Source: Gemmatimonadota bacterium (GTDB lineage: Bacteria > Gemmatimonadota > Gemmatimonadetes > Gemmatimonadales > Gemmatimonadaceae). Taken from it: 39,435 bases of DNA. The notes under the pieces are model-generated. The model was not told where the DNA came from and did not search any database. It saw nothing but the letters and a program-made list of their open reading frames with translations. Position numbers and translations under genes: made by a program. The stretch spans positions 1-39,435 of the forward strand of contig QHVE01000039.1 in NCBI GenBank assembly GCA_003223455.1, in the 5' to 3' direction. This document shows, in pieces, positions 20,859 through 28,892 of the stretch; position 1 is the stretch's first letter; every line of letters starts with the position of its first letter.

Positions 20859-21563
20859 ATGCTCAACGTCCTGCTGGAGTCGAAAGCTGCGCGCGCGAAG
20901 CCGATGGGCGGCACGCTCGCGAGCGTGCTGGTGCACGGCGCGCTGATCGTCGGCGCGATCGTGCTCACGAGGGGCGTAACGGCCGCGCGTCCGGTGCCGG
21001 ATCGCCCGCAAGAGACCGCGACGGTGTTCAGGGTCGATCAACCCCCACCGCCCCCGATCGAGCCGGCAAGTCCGCGCACGGAAACCCCGACGATCGCTCC
21101 GGCGAGACGCCTGCCCACGATCGATCACGTCCCGGACGCGTTGCCGCCGATCGACGTCGAGCTGAACGTGCCCGTCGCGACCGACGACGAGATCGCCCGA
21201 GGCCCGATCGCGCCTTCGAACCCGTCCGTCGGCTCGTCGGGCGTGGGCCACGCGTCCGAGGGCGTGCTCGAGTCGCGCTACGTCGACCGCTCGCCGCGTA
21301 TCGTCGGCAGGCCGATCCAGCCCGACTTTCCGACGTCACTGCGCGAGCGCGGCGTGAACGGCAGCGTGTCCGTGCAGTTCGTCGTCGACACGCTCGGCCG
21401 CGCCGAGATGGGGAGCTTCCGCGTCGTCGAGGCGAGCGACCCGCTGTTCGCGCAGTCCGTGCGTGCCGTGTTGGGACGCTACCACTTCTCGCCCGGCGAG
21501 GTCGGTGGCCAGAAGGTGCGCACGCTGGTGCAGCTGCCGTTCGACTTCACCCTCGTGCGGTGA
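20859..21563 (+). CDS. TonB-family energy-transducing protein
   Basis: A 234-residue protein with the TonB plan: a short cytoplasmic start, one membrane helix at about 17-38 (LASVLVHGALIVGAIVLT), a proline-rich periplasmic stretch (DQPPPPPIEPASP), a flexible middle, and a C-terminal TonB domain at about 150-232 (YVDRSPRIVGRPIQPDFP ... GVNGSVSVQFVVDTLGRAE ... YHFSPGEVGGQKVRTLVQLP). It would transmit proton-motive energy to outer-membrane receptors or related proteins. ATG 20859 was chosen because GAGAGGAGACC precedes it; the frame is open 96 nt further upstream without a better site. No ExbB/ExbD genes are in the window. It converges with the MacB-type permease gene, with only 15 bp between stops. 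Confidence 0.87.
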   Translation: MLNVLLESKAARAKPMGGTLASVLVHGALIVGAIVLTRGVTAARPVPDRPQETATVFRVDQPPPPPIEPASPRTETPTIAPARRLPTIDHVPDALPPIDVELNVPVATDDEIARGPIAPSNPSVGSSGVGHASEGVLESRYVDRSPRIVGRPIQPDFPTSLRERGVNGSVSVQFVVDTLGRAEMGSFRVVEASDPLFAQSVRAVLGRYHFSPGEVGGQKVRTLVQLPFDFTLVR

Positions 21564-21578
21564 GAGCCCCGACCGCCG

Positions 21579-22796
21579 CTACTCGTACCTCAACGCCACG
21601 ATCGGATCCAGGCCTGCCGCGCGTCGGGCGGGCCAGACGCCGAACACCACACCGACGACGGCGGAGAACACGAATGCCGCCGCGATCGCGCTCGGCGAGA
21701 TGATCGTGTTCCACTGGAAGAACGTGCTCATCGCGGTTGCACCTCCACTGCCGACCAGCGCGCCGATGAGGCCACCCAGCAGGCAGAGCACCACGGCCTC
21801 GATGAGGAACTGGAGCAGGATGTTCGCCTTCGTGGCGCCGAGTGCCTTGCGGATGCCGATCTCGCGCGTGCGCTCGGTGACGGAGACGAGCATGATGTTC
21901 ATGATCCCGATCCCGCCGACGAGCAGCGAGACCGCCGCGATGCCGCTCAGCAGGTACGTGAACACTTGCGTCGTCTCGCCGAGCGTGTTGAGGAAGTCGG
22001 CCTGGCTGCGGATCATGAAGTCGTCCGGCCGGCCCTGCACGAGACGATGCTCGCGGCGCAGCACGCGCTGCACATCGGCCATGGCATCGGGGATCTTCTC
22101 CTCGGACTGCGCGAGCACGCTGATCGAGCGCAGCCGGTCGCTGCCGAACAGGCGGAAGCGGCCGGTCGTGATCGGCACGAGCACCTGGTCGTCCGGGTTG
22201 CCGAACGGCGTCGACTGACCCTTCGACTTGAGGACGCCGATCACGGTGAACTGGATGCCACGGATGCGAACCGGCTCGCCGACGATCGCGTCCGGCGAGT
22301 TGATGCCAAGCGTCTCGAGCACCGTCGGACCGAGCACGGCGACGCGCTGGCGGCCCTCGTCCTCCGCGCGCGAGAACATGCGGCCGGCCTGCAGCTCGTA
22401 CTTCCGCACCTCGAGGTAGTTCGACGTCGTGCCGACGACCGACGTGTTGGTGTTCTGGTTGAGGTACTGGACCTGAAGCCGCGACGTCATCTCGGGCTGC
22501 ACGGCCGAGAGGTTGGTCGCGCGGTCCTCGAGCGCCGCCGCGTCGTCCATCGTCAGCTTCATCGACTGGTCGAAGCTGACGCCCATGCCGCGCTGCTGGC
22601 CGGGCATGACGGTGAGCAGCGTCGTGCCGAGAGAGCTGATGCGGTCCTTCACGGCGCTCTGGGCGCCCGTGCCGAGCGCCACGACGGCGATCACGGCGGC
22701 GACGCCGATCACGATGCCGAGCATCGTGAGCAGGGACCGGAGCTTGTTGGCCCGCAGCGCGCCGAGCGCCACGCGGATGATCTCACCGATGAGCAT
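21579..22796 (-). CDS. MacB-type ABC transporter permease
   Basis: A 405-residue inner-membrane protein with the MacB/FtsX-like layout: first helix near residue 20-42 (LLTMLGIVIGVAAVIAVVA), a large periplasmic domain (about 45-275), then three helices in the C-terminal FtsX domain, including AAVSLLVGGIGIMNIMLVSVTER and the coupling motif REIGIRKALGATKANIL. Unlike E. coli MacB it has no ATPase domain. It is the last gene of an operon after the adaptor (27 bp gap), with a GGGAGA ribosome-binding site. With the adaptor and TolC-like protein it would form a tripartite exporter or mechanotransmission complex. No ATPase gene is linked in this window. Confidence 0.93.
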   Translation of the reverse strand: MLIGEIIRVALGALRANKLRSLLTMLGIVIGVAAVIAVVALGTGAQSAVKDRISSLGTTLLTVMPGQQRGMGVSFDQSMKLTMDDAAALEDRATNLSAVQPEMTSRLQVQYLNQNTNTSVVGTTSNYLEVRKYELQAGRMFSRAEDEGRQRVAVLGPTVLETLGINSPDAIVGEPVRIRGIQFTVIGVLKSKGQSTPFGNPDDQVLVPITTGRFRLFGSDRLRSISVLAQSEEKIPDAMADVQRVLRREHRLVQGRPDDFMIRSQADFLNTLGETTQVFTYLLSGIAAVSLLVGGIGIMNIMLVSVTERTREIGIRKALGATKANILLQFLIEAVVLCLLGGLIGALVGSGGATAMSTFFQWNTIISPSAIAAAFVFSAVVGVVFGVWPARRAAGLDPIVALRYE

Positions 22797-22823
22797 GGAA
22801 GTCTCCCGTTGGATCGCGACTCG

Positions 22824-24710
22824 TCATCCCGGCCCGCGTCCGCCGCCACCGCCACCAGCGCCACCACCGCCACCACCGCCACCACCGGCCGCACCACCTC
22901 CGCCGGCCGCACCACCACCGCCGGCGCGACCGCCCGCGCCGCCGCCCGCGCCACCACCAGCGGGCTGCTGGTTCATTCCCGGAACGCCCGTCTGCTGCCG
23001 GATGCGATCCTGGTTCTGCTGGCGCTGGGCCTGGAGCGCCGCGGCTGCGAGCATGGCGACCTGTTCGCCCTCGGTCACACCGCTCACCACCTCGGTGTAG
23101 TCGAAGTTGCTGGCGCCGAGCATGACCAGCCGCGGCTCGAACGTCTCACCCTTCTTCACGAACACGAGTCCCGGACGGCGCCGCGCACCGCGACCCTGTC
23201 CGCCACCCTGGAACCCGGCGCCCGCGAAGCCGCCGCGACCGCCCGTCTGTGCACCGGCACCTGCACCTGCACCGGCGCCCGCACCTGCACCTGCACCCGC
23301 ACCCGCACCCCGCTGCTGGCCGGATTGTGGAGCGCCGTTCGCCGCAGCGCCTCCGGCCGGCGCGCCGGCGCCGCCCTGGAACGCGCGACGGCGGCACGCC
23401 GCCGCGACGCGTGCGTCCACGCCCACCGCGGCATAGATCGCCTGGGTCTGCGTGCGCATCGCCTCACGGTCGATCTCGCCGCTCATCATCTGCTGCCGAA
23501 GCGCGTCGAGCTTCGCGGCCTCGGCCGGCTTCTTCGCCAGCGCCGCCGTCACGGTGGCGCACTGCGCGTCCGTCACGTCGGGCAGCTGGAGCCCCTGGCC
23601 GCCCCCCTGCGCGCCCTGCTGCTGGGCGAGCGCGACGTCGCCGCGCGACGTCTGCGTCAGGCCGCCCGCCGGAGTGTCGGCCCCCTGACGCGCGCCGCCG
23701 CGACCACCGCCCAGGGCCGCCATCTGCGTCGCGACGGCCGTGCGCACGGAGTCGGCATCGAGCCCGAGCATCGGCGCGGTGGCCGCGGCCTCGCGCGGGT
23801 TGCGGACCGCGTCGTTCGGCACCGCGAGCACGTTCGTGCGCTTGTCGACGAGCACGCTGGTCTCGCCGTTCATCCCCGGCTTGAGCAGCCCCTCGAGATT
23901 CTGGAGGGTGACCAGCACGGGGAACATCGTGACGTTCTGCTGCACGACCGCCTGCGGCTCGATCTTCTCGACCGTGCCGGTGAACCGGCGGTCGGGGTAC
24001 GCGTCGACGATGACGGTCGCCGACTGGCCGGGCTGCACCTGGCCGATGTCCGTCTCGTTGAACAGGGCGCGAATGCGCACCGACCCCAGATCGGCCATCT
24101 TGAGCAGCGTCGTTCCGCCGCCGAACGCCCCGGTGGCCGACGTGATGACCGTGCCGAGCGAGACCGTCTTCTCGATGATCGTGCCGGCGACGGGAGCGCG
24201 GACCGTGGCGTCTTCGAGCCGCTGCTTGTTGATGTCGAGCGACGTGCGCGCCGCGACGAGCGCCGACTGCGCGTTGGCATAGTCGAGCTGTGCCGTCTCG
24301 TGCTCGGCCGCCGTGATGATGCGGCCCTTGAACAGCTCGTCGGCGCGGCGCTTCGCCGCGGTGGCGACCTCGAGCCGCGAGCGGGCTGCGGCGAGCGCGG
24401 CGGCCTGCTGGTCGTACTGGTTCTGCACGTCGCGCGTCTCGATCTGCACGAGCAGATCGCCCGGCTTCACGAGTGTGCCGGTCTCGACGGGCATCTTCAC
24501 GATCTGCCCCGATGCCTTGGACTTCACCTCCACGACGTTGATCGGCTCGACGACGCCGGTCGCGGAGGCGTCGATCACGATGTCGCGGCGCTGGACGGCC
24601 TGCGTCGAGACCGAAATGGCCTTGTCGTTCTTGCCGCCGCAAGCGGCGACGACGAGGAGAACCGCGAGAGTGGAAACCTTGCGCACGGGGAGCGGATGAG
24701 AGGAGGTCAC
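22824..24710 (-). CDS. MacA/HlyD-like periplasmic adaptor lipoprotein with low-complexity insert and Gly-rich tail
   Basis: A 628-residue protein starting at a GTG that overlaps the TolC-like stop (GTGA), so translation is coupled; a GGGAGC site precedes it. The signal peptide ends in a lipobox (VVAACGG). Residues about 40-310 are a normal adaptor: biotinyl-lipoyl halves (ASGQIVKMPVETGTLVKPGD; VRAPVAGTIIEKTVSLGT), a helical hairpin (about 95-170) and a beta-barrel domain. From about 325 to 520 there is a large insert rich in Gly, Ala and Gln, with a (GA)n run coded by tandem hexamers near 23250-23310. A membrane-proximal segment resumes at LVFVKKGETFEPRLVMLGAS. The end is a roughly 55-residue almost pure Gly/Ala tail. 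Typical MacA is about 370-400 residues. Confidence 0.9.
   Translation of the reverse strand: MTSSHPLPVRKVSTLAVLLVVAACGGKNDKAISVSTQAVQRRDIVIDASATGVVEPINVVEVKSKASGQIVKMPVETGTLVKPGDLLVQIETRDVQNQYDQQAAALAAARSRLEVATAAKRRADELFKGRIITAAEHETAQLDYANAQSALVAARTSLDINKQRLEDATVRAPVAGTIIEKTVSLGTVITSATGAFGGGTTLLKMADLGSVRIRALFNETDIGQVQPGQSATVIVDAYPDRRFTGTVEKIEPQAVVQQNVTMFPVLVTLQNLEGLLKPGMNGETSVLVDKRTNVLAVPNDAVRNPREAAATAPMLGLDADSVRTAVATQMAALGGGRGGARQGADTPAGGLTQTSRGDVALAQQQGAQGGGQGLQLPDVTDAQCATVTAALAKKPAEAAKLDALRQQMMSGEIDREAMRTQTQAIYAAVGVDARVAAACRRRAFQGGAGAPAGGAAANGAPQSGQQRGAGAGAGAGAGAGAGAGAGAQTGGRGGFAGAGFQGGGQGRGARRRPGLVFVKKGETFEPRLVMLGASNFDYTEVVSGVTEGEQVAMLAAAALQAQRQQNQDRIRQQTGVPGMNQQPAGGGAGGGAGGRAGGGGAAGGGGAAGGGGGGGGGAGGGGGGRGPG
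22829..22972. repeat. Low-complexity GCC/ACC tract coding the Gly-rich adaptor tail
   Basis: A run of CCACCGCCACCA-like triplets on the + strand encodes the Gly/Ala-rich C-terminus of the adaptor. It is purely coding microsatellite-like sequence and a likely length-variable site. Confidence 0.7.
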
Positions 24711-26038
24711 TGGAGCTCCCGGCCGACGAGCGACTCGAGCTGCGCGCGGGCGACACGGAAGTCCTGACGTGCTTGGATGAGAGCCAACCGTGCCGCATCG
24801 AGCGTGCTCTGGGAGCTGAGGACGTCGAGCAGCGTTGACGCGCCAAGGGTGTAACGCTGCCGCTGCACGCGGAGGTCCTCCACCGCGGCGGTCACGGAGA
24901 CCTGCTGCAGCGCGATCCGCTGCTGCGCGGTGCGAAGCGCGGCGAGCTGCTGGACGAACGTCTGCTCCGCGCCGAGCCTGGCGTCGCGCACGGTCGCGTC
25001 GGCGATCTCGGCCTGGACGCGGGCCTTGTTGAGCGCGTCCTCACGTTGATAGTTGTTGAAGATCGGGTACGCGAGGCGAACGCTGACGTTGTTCGTGTAT
25101 GCCAGCGACTGGCCCCCGATGCCGTAGTACTTGTCGAAGCCGTTCCCCGACCGCTGGAAGGTGAGGTCGATCGTCGGCAGGTACGGCGTCCTCGCGGTGC
25201 GGAGCGCGGCGCGTGCCGACTCCCGCTGCGCTTCCGACTGCTCCACGATCGGGCCTTTGTCGAGCATACCGGAGAGCGCCGCGCTGTCGATCGGCGTGAG
25301 CGCGAGGTCGAGCGTGTCCGAGGGCTGCGCCGTCACGGGCGTCGACGAGCCGACGAGCCGTGTGAGCGCGGCGCTGGCGACCCGCAGGTTGTTGCGCGCC
25401 GTGATCAGCGCGAGCTGCGCGTTGCCGACGGCGACGAGGGAACGAAGCGAGTCGGACAGCGTGGCGACCCCCGCGCGCGTGCGGGCGATCGACGCCTTCA
25501 TCTGCTCCTCCGCCTGCTCGAGCTGCGCACGGGCCGCCGCCTCCGACTCGCGCGCGGCGAGGATGCTGTAGTACTGCGTCTTCACCTGCAGCGCGATGTT
25601 GAACTGCTGGCTCACCTCGTTCGCCGAGGTCGCGCCGACGTCGTACTTCGTGCGCCGGATCTCAGCGAGCCGACGACCGCCGTCGAACAGGTTGAGCGTC
25701 GATGCGAAACCGGTGCTGTAGCTCCACGGCTGCGGTGCGAGGTACGGCACGAGCCGGCCCTGGTTGTCGAATCGATCGCCGGACTGGTTGACCTGCCCCA
25801 TCGTGAAGTTGAGGCTCGGGAACAGTGCGGCCCGTGCGGCGCGCACACTCGATTCCGCGTTGCGCACCTGCCCGCGTGCCTGGATGGCGGCGAGACCGTT
25901 CTGTTGGGCGAGCGTCACGGCCTCGCGCAGAGGGATGGCGCGCGCCGCGAGCGTGTCGACGGCCTGGGCGCGCAGGAGGGCGGGAGCGAGAAGGAGCGCG
26001 AGCGCGCTCCTGGAAAGCATGGTGGGGGTGGGCATCAT
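24707..26038 (-). CDS. TolC-family outer-membrane efflux protein
   Basis: A 443-residue protein with a signal peptide (cleavage after about residue 25, ALLRAQA) and two outer-membrane-efflux repeats. The first carries LREAVTLAQQNGLAAIQA and later ARAALFPSLNFTMGQ; the second has ARTPYLPTIDLTFQRSG and ends with DFRVARAQLESLVGREL. Long alternating helices around residues 150-230 and 340-430 match the TolC tunnel. The start is ATG 26038 (followed by a second ATG), 3 bp after the upstream stop with AGGA adjacent; the second ATG would have better spacing. It sits between the Spy-like and adaptor genes, so it is probably the dedicated outer-membrane channel of this export system. Confidence 0.92.
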   Translation of the reverse strand: MMPTPTMLSRSALALLLAPALLRAQAVDTLAARAIPLREAVTLAQQNGLAAIQARGQVRNAESSVRAARAALFPSLNFTMGQVNQSGDRFDNQGRLVPYLAPQPWSYSTGFASTLNLFDGGRRLAEIRRTKYDVGATSANEVSQQFNIALQVKTQYYSILAARESEAAARAQLEQAEEQMKASIARTRAGVATLSDSLRSLVAVGNAQLALITARNNLRVASAALTRLVGSSTPVTAQPSDTLDLALTPIDSAALSGMLDKGPIVEQSEAQRESARAALRTARTPYLPTIDLTFQRSGNGFDKYYGIGGQSLAYTNNVSVRLAYPIFNNYQREDALNKARVQAEIADATVRDARLGAEQTFVQQLAALRTAQQRIALQQVSVTAAVEDLRVQRQRYTLGASTLLDVLSSQSTLDAARLALIQARQDFRVARAQLESLVGRELQ

Positions 26039-26041
26039 GTC

Positions 26042-26425
26042 CTACTTACCGCAGGGTGGCTTCTGGCGTTTGCGTTCGGCGGCGTGACGGGCCTGGTCGT
26101 CCTTCCGTCGCGCCTCCAGGCGAGCGTGCTGTTCGGGAGTGAGCAGGGGATCCATCTGCACACGAGAGGCGGCCTTGATGGAGTCGAGCGCGGGCTGGAT
26201 GCCCTTCACGACGCTGTCCATGCGGCAGTTCCGGTCGTCGAGCAGCGAATCCAGAACGGGACGCTGCTGCGTCGTGATGCCGATGTCCTCGTAAAACTGC
26301 GCGCGGCGCTGTGCCGGCGTGAGGTCCTCCTGCCGGAAGACGCGATCGGCCGAGAAGCCGAGGACGCCGCCGACGAGCAGGGCGCCGAGGAGGAAGGCGA
26401 GAGCCTGTTGCTTGGGACGCTCCAT
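26042..26425 (-). CDS. Spy/CpxP-like periplasmic protein (membrane-anchored)
   Basis: A 127-residue protein with an N-terminal hydrophobic helix (about 8-24, ALAFLLGALLVGGVLGF) acting as signal or anchor. The rest is all-helical and charged with two LTxxQ-type motifs: DLTPAQRRAQFYEDIG and PLLTPEQHARLEARRKDD. That spacing is typical of the Spy/CpxP/heavy-metal-sensor group, which bind misfolded proteins or metals and feed back on envelope-stress regulators. Two cysteines (DRNCRMD and the terminal PPCGK) are unusual and could form a disulphide or bind metal. ATG 26425 lies 8 bp after the preceding stop. Placed between the sigma/anti-sigma pair and the exporter, it may be the stress sensor of the operon. 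Family assignment is by pattern only. Confidence 0.68.
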   Translation of the reverse strand: MERPKQQALAFLLGALLVGGVLGFSADRVFRQEDLTPAQRRAQFYEDIGITTQQRPVLDSLLDDRNCRMDSVVKGIQPALDSIKAASRVQMDPLLTPEQHARLEARRKDDQARHAAERKRQKPPCGK

Positions 26426-26433
26426 GGGCGGTC

Positions 26434-26754
26434 TCAGTGCGACAGCATGTAATCGAGCGTGGCGTCGCCATCGGCGACGGACGAGGCTCGCGCCGCCGTG
26501 GTGACGGAGGGCGGACCGGCGGAGATGACCGCCGCGCCGGCGACGAGGACGAGGATCACGGCGGCGGCGAGCGCCGGACGGGCCATCTCCACGAGCGCCG
26601 ACCACCACCGCTCGACGTGCGCGCCGCGGGCGACGTGGGCGAGTATGCGCGCTTCGAGCGCGGACCAGTACCCAGGATCGCTCGGCGCAGTGTAGTGCTT
26701 GCGCAGCGCATCGGAGAGCTCGGAATCGCTCGGCGTCCAACGATGATCGGTCAT
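26434..26754 (-). CDS. Small single-pass membrane protein, putative anti-sigma factor
   Basis: A 106-residue protein whose start overlaps the ECF sigma stop (ATGA). The N-terminal cytoplasmic part (1-55) has SDALRKHYTAPSDPGYWSALEARILAHV, a helical segment resembling sigma-binding regions of small anti-sigma factors. One membrane helix follows (about 60-80, PALAAAVILVLVAGAAVIS), then a short periplasmic tail (SVADGDATLDYMLSH). The zinc motif HxxxCxxC common in ZAS anti-sigma factors is absent. The role is inferred mainly from the coupled position directly after the sigma gene and from the topology. Confidence 0.68.
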   Translation of the reverse strand: MTDHRWTPSDSELSDALRKHYTAPSDPGYWSALEARILAHVARGAHVERWWSALVEMARPALAAAVILVLVAGAAVISAGPPSVTTAARASSVADGDATLDYMLSH

Positions 26755-27338
26755 GGCGTACTCCTGATGATCTGCAGAAGCCGGCGGAGGGTGGCGCGGG
26801 CGTGATGAAGATCGGAACGAGCGGTGCCTTCGGGAATCCCGAGCGTTCGCCCGATCTCCCCGTGGGTGAAGCCTTCCACGTCGTGCAGGACGATCACGGC
26901 GCGCTGCCGGTCAGTGAGATGCCGGAGCGCTTCCGTGAGCCGCTCACGCAGCTCGCCCGACTCCGCCGGATCGCGAAACGGGATCGCGATGTTGTCCGGC
27001 AGCTCGTCGGCATCTCGGACCTTCCGCCGGCGCACCAGATCGAGCGCGGCATTCGCCATGATCCGGTACAGCCACGCCCCGAATGGCTGGTCGGGGCGAA
27101 ACCGGTCGAGCGCGCGGTGCGCGTGAAGGAATCCTTCCTGCACCGCGTCCTCTGCGTCCTCGTGCGACAGCACGATCGCGCGAACGACACTATAGGCCCG
27201 GCGCTGGTGCAGCCGGACGAGCGCGGAAAACGCCTCATCCGACCCGTGCTGCGCCGCGATGACGATCGCACGCTCCGTCGGCGCCCCGTCAATCGGTGCG
27301 CGCATTGACGGCGTTTCTGGCGTCGTAGTTGCGAGCAT
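26751..27338 (-). CDS. ECF-subfamily RNA polymerase sigma factor
   Basis: A 195-residue sigma factor. Region 2 (about 35-105) includes AFSALVRLHQRRAYSVVRAI, the -10-binding helix DAEDAVQEGFLHAHRALDRF and FGAWLYRIMANAALDLVRRRK. Region 4 (about 130-190) has LTEALRHLTDRQRAVIVLHDVEGFTHGEIGRTLGIPEGTARSDLHHAR. The linker lacks region 3, as in all ECF sigmas. It is followed with a 4-nt overlap by the putative anti-sigma factor, then by Spy-like, TolC, adaptor and permease genes, so it probably drives an envelope-stress efflux regulon including its own operon. A start at the internal M12 is possible. No clear ECF-type promoter was identified in the 58 bp before it. Confidence 0.93.
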   Translation of the reverse strand: MLATTTPETPSMRAPIDGAPTERAIVIAAQHGSDEAFSALVRLHQRRAYSVVRAIVLSHEDAEDAVQEGFLHAHRALDRFRPDQPFGAWLYRIMANAALDLVRRRKVRDADELPDNIAIPFRDPAESGELRERLTEALRHLTDRQRAVIVLHDVEGFTHGEIGRTLGIPEGTARSDLHHARATLRRLLQIIRSTP

Positions 27339-27396
27339 GGCAATGGCTGAGTGACGTCATTGCTTCTACGGGGGGCGGGAGCAGACTGTTGACCGT

Positions 27397-27990
27397 TCAA
27401 CCGGTGGCTGAGGCTCCGGCGAGCCCCAGGGTATCGGCGCAGCCGCGCATCGCGCCGATGACGAAATCGATGTGCTCGTCCAGGTCGACTCCGAGGTCGG
27501 CCGCGCCGGCGATAACCTCGTCGCGATTCACGCCGCGCGCGAACGCCTTGTCCTTCATCTTCTTGCGCACGGACCGCGCGTCGACCTCGTGCACACTCCG
27601 CGACGGGCGCACGAGCGCCGTGGCCGTGACCAGCCCGGTCAACTCGTCCACCGCGTACAGCGTCTTGGCCAGTCGCGTGACACGCGGGACGCCGGTGTAG
27701 TTCCCGTGTCCGAGGATGGCCTCGAGGATGTCGTCCGGCCAACCGCGCGCGCGGAGGATTCGCACCCCCTCGGCCGGATGCTCCTCGGTGGGCGAGTGCG
27801 CCGCGTTCGGAAAGCGCTCGTAGTCGAAGTCGTGCACGAGTCCCGTCAGCCCCCAGCGCTCGGGGTCCTCCCCGAACCGGAGGGCGTACGCGCGCATCGC
27901 CGCCTCGACGGACAGCATGTGCTTCCGCAGCGAATCACTGGCAGTGTACTCGTGGACGAGCGCGAGCGTTTCCTCTCGGGACGGGAGCAT
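27397..27990 (-). CDS. HD-domain phosphohydrolase
   Basis: A 197-residue cytosolic protein of the HDIG/HD type. Metal-binding residues visible are H24 (LRKHMLSVE), H53-D54 (LVHDFDYERFP), later histidines in AHSPTEEHPAEG and LGHGNY, and an aspartate in YAVDELTGLV. This compact form resembles stand-alone HD hydrolases annotated as HDIG proteins, which act on nucleotides or phosphorylated metabolites; the substrate cannot be named. The start ATG 27990 is divergent from the AAA pseudogene. It ends 58 bp before the ECF sigma gene on the same strand and may be read into it. Confidence 0.85.
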   Translation of the reverse strand: MLPSREETLALVHEYTASDSLRKHMLSVEAAMRAYALRFGEDPERWGLTGLVHDFDYERFPNAAHSPTEEHPAEGVRILRARGWPDDILEAILGHGNYTGVPRVTRLAKTLYAVDELTGLVTATALVRPSRSVHEVDARSVRKKMKDKAFARGVNRDEVIAGAADLGVDLDEHIDFVIGAMRGCADTLGLAGASATG

Positions 27991-28059
27991 CGGGCAGTCG
28001 CGGCTGAAGGGGCTCGCCGGTGGATTGCGGCGAGCGAGGACGGATGGGCAGGATTACAC

Positions 28060-28892
28060 GTGCCCAAGCGATCCGCGTCACTTGAGAATACCCGTTCCGG
28101 GGGCGGGCCGCTTGGTCGGGGCCCCTTCCTGCGCGCCGTCCGGCGCCGCCCCGGTGGCGACGAGACGAGGTTCCCGTTCAGCGTTCCGGCCATCCGCACT
28201 CTGAAGACGCTGGAGCTCCCGTGCCCCGTCACGTTCTTCGTCGGGGAGAACGGATCGGGAAAATCGACTGTGCTGGAGGCGATCGCCGCGGCGGCGCGGC
28301 TGCCCACCGTCGGCAGCGACGACGTCCAGGCCGACGGCACCCTGGCCGCCCAGCGGCAGCTCGCCGATACCCTGGAACTCGTCTGGTCCCGACGCACGAA
28401 GCGTGGATTCTTCCTCCGCGCGGAGGACTTCTTCGGCTTCACCAAGCGGCTGGCCGTGACGCGGACCGAGCTGCTCGCCAGGATCGCCGAGATCGAGGTG
28501 GAGTACGCCGATCGGTCGGCTTACGCGAAAGGGCTGGCCGCCGGGCCGGCCCGGGCGTCGCTCGGTGCACTGGAGGCGAGGTATGGCGTGGACCTCGACG
28601 CCAACTCGCATGGGCAGAGCTCTACCTGCTCGACGAGCCCGAGGCTCCGCTGAGTCCCCAGAGCCAGCTCGGACTGCTGGCGATGATCGCCGACATGGTG
28701 GCGGAGGACGCGCAATTCGTCATCGCGACGCACTCGCCGATCCTGCTGGCCTACCCGGGCGCGCGGATCGTCTCGTTCGACGAGCTACCGGTGAGGGTCG
28801 TCGAGTATTCCGAGCTCGAGGGGGTGAGGCTGGTGAGGGAGTTTCTGGCGGCGCCGGAGAGGTACCTGCACCGGATTCTAGGCAAAGACTGA
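28060..28892 (+). pseudogene. Broken AAA-type ATPase (COG3910-like), internal deletion and frameshift
   Basis: Frame 1 (GTG at 28060 or later) encodes the N-terminal half of a small SMC-like/ABC-like ATPase: [12 protein letters not shown], then Walker [11 protein letters not shown] (near 28240-28270), [13 protein letters not shown] and the pseudo-signature LDANSHGQ, and ends at a stop near 28651. A different frame resumes at about 28617 with Walker [17 protein letters not shown], the H-loop [14 protein letters not shown] and a normal C-terminus ending at 28892. In intact relatives roughly 14-16 residues (a SFLxLFxxRF-type segment) lie between the signature and Walker B; they are missing here, and the join is out of frame. 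A single base-call error cannot explain this, so it looks like a true deletion. The exact start is uncertain. Confidence 0.82.

Noticed and set aside
23240-23320. CRISPR-like or regulatory repeat in the CACCTG/CACCCG run
   Set aside because: It is an in-frame hexamer run coding Gly-Ala repeats of the adaptor; the units have no spacers.
21966-24767. A 933-codon + strand frame opposite the adaptor and permease
   Set aside because: It is a compositional shadow of the - strand operon, with low-complexity translation and no start context.
27390-27405. TTGAACGGTCAA palindrome as an ECF promoter or operator
   Set aside because: It overlaps the HD gene stop codon and has no properly spaced -10; chance is sufficient.
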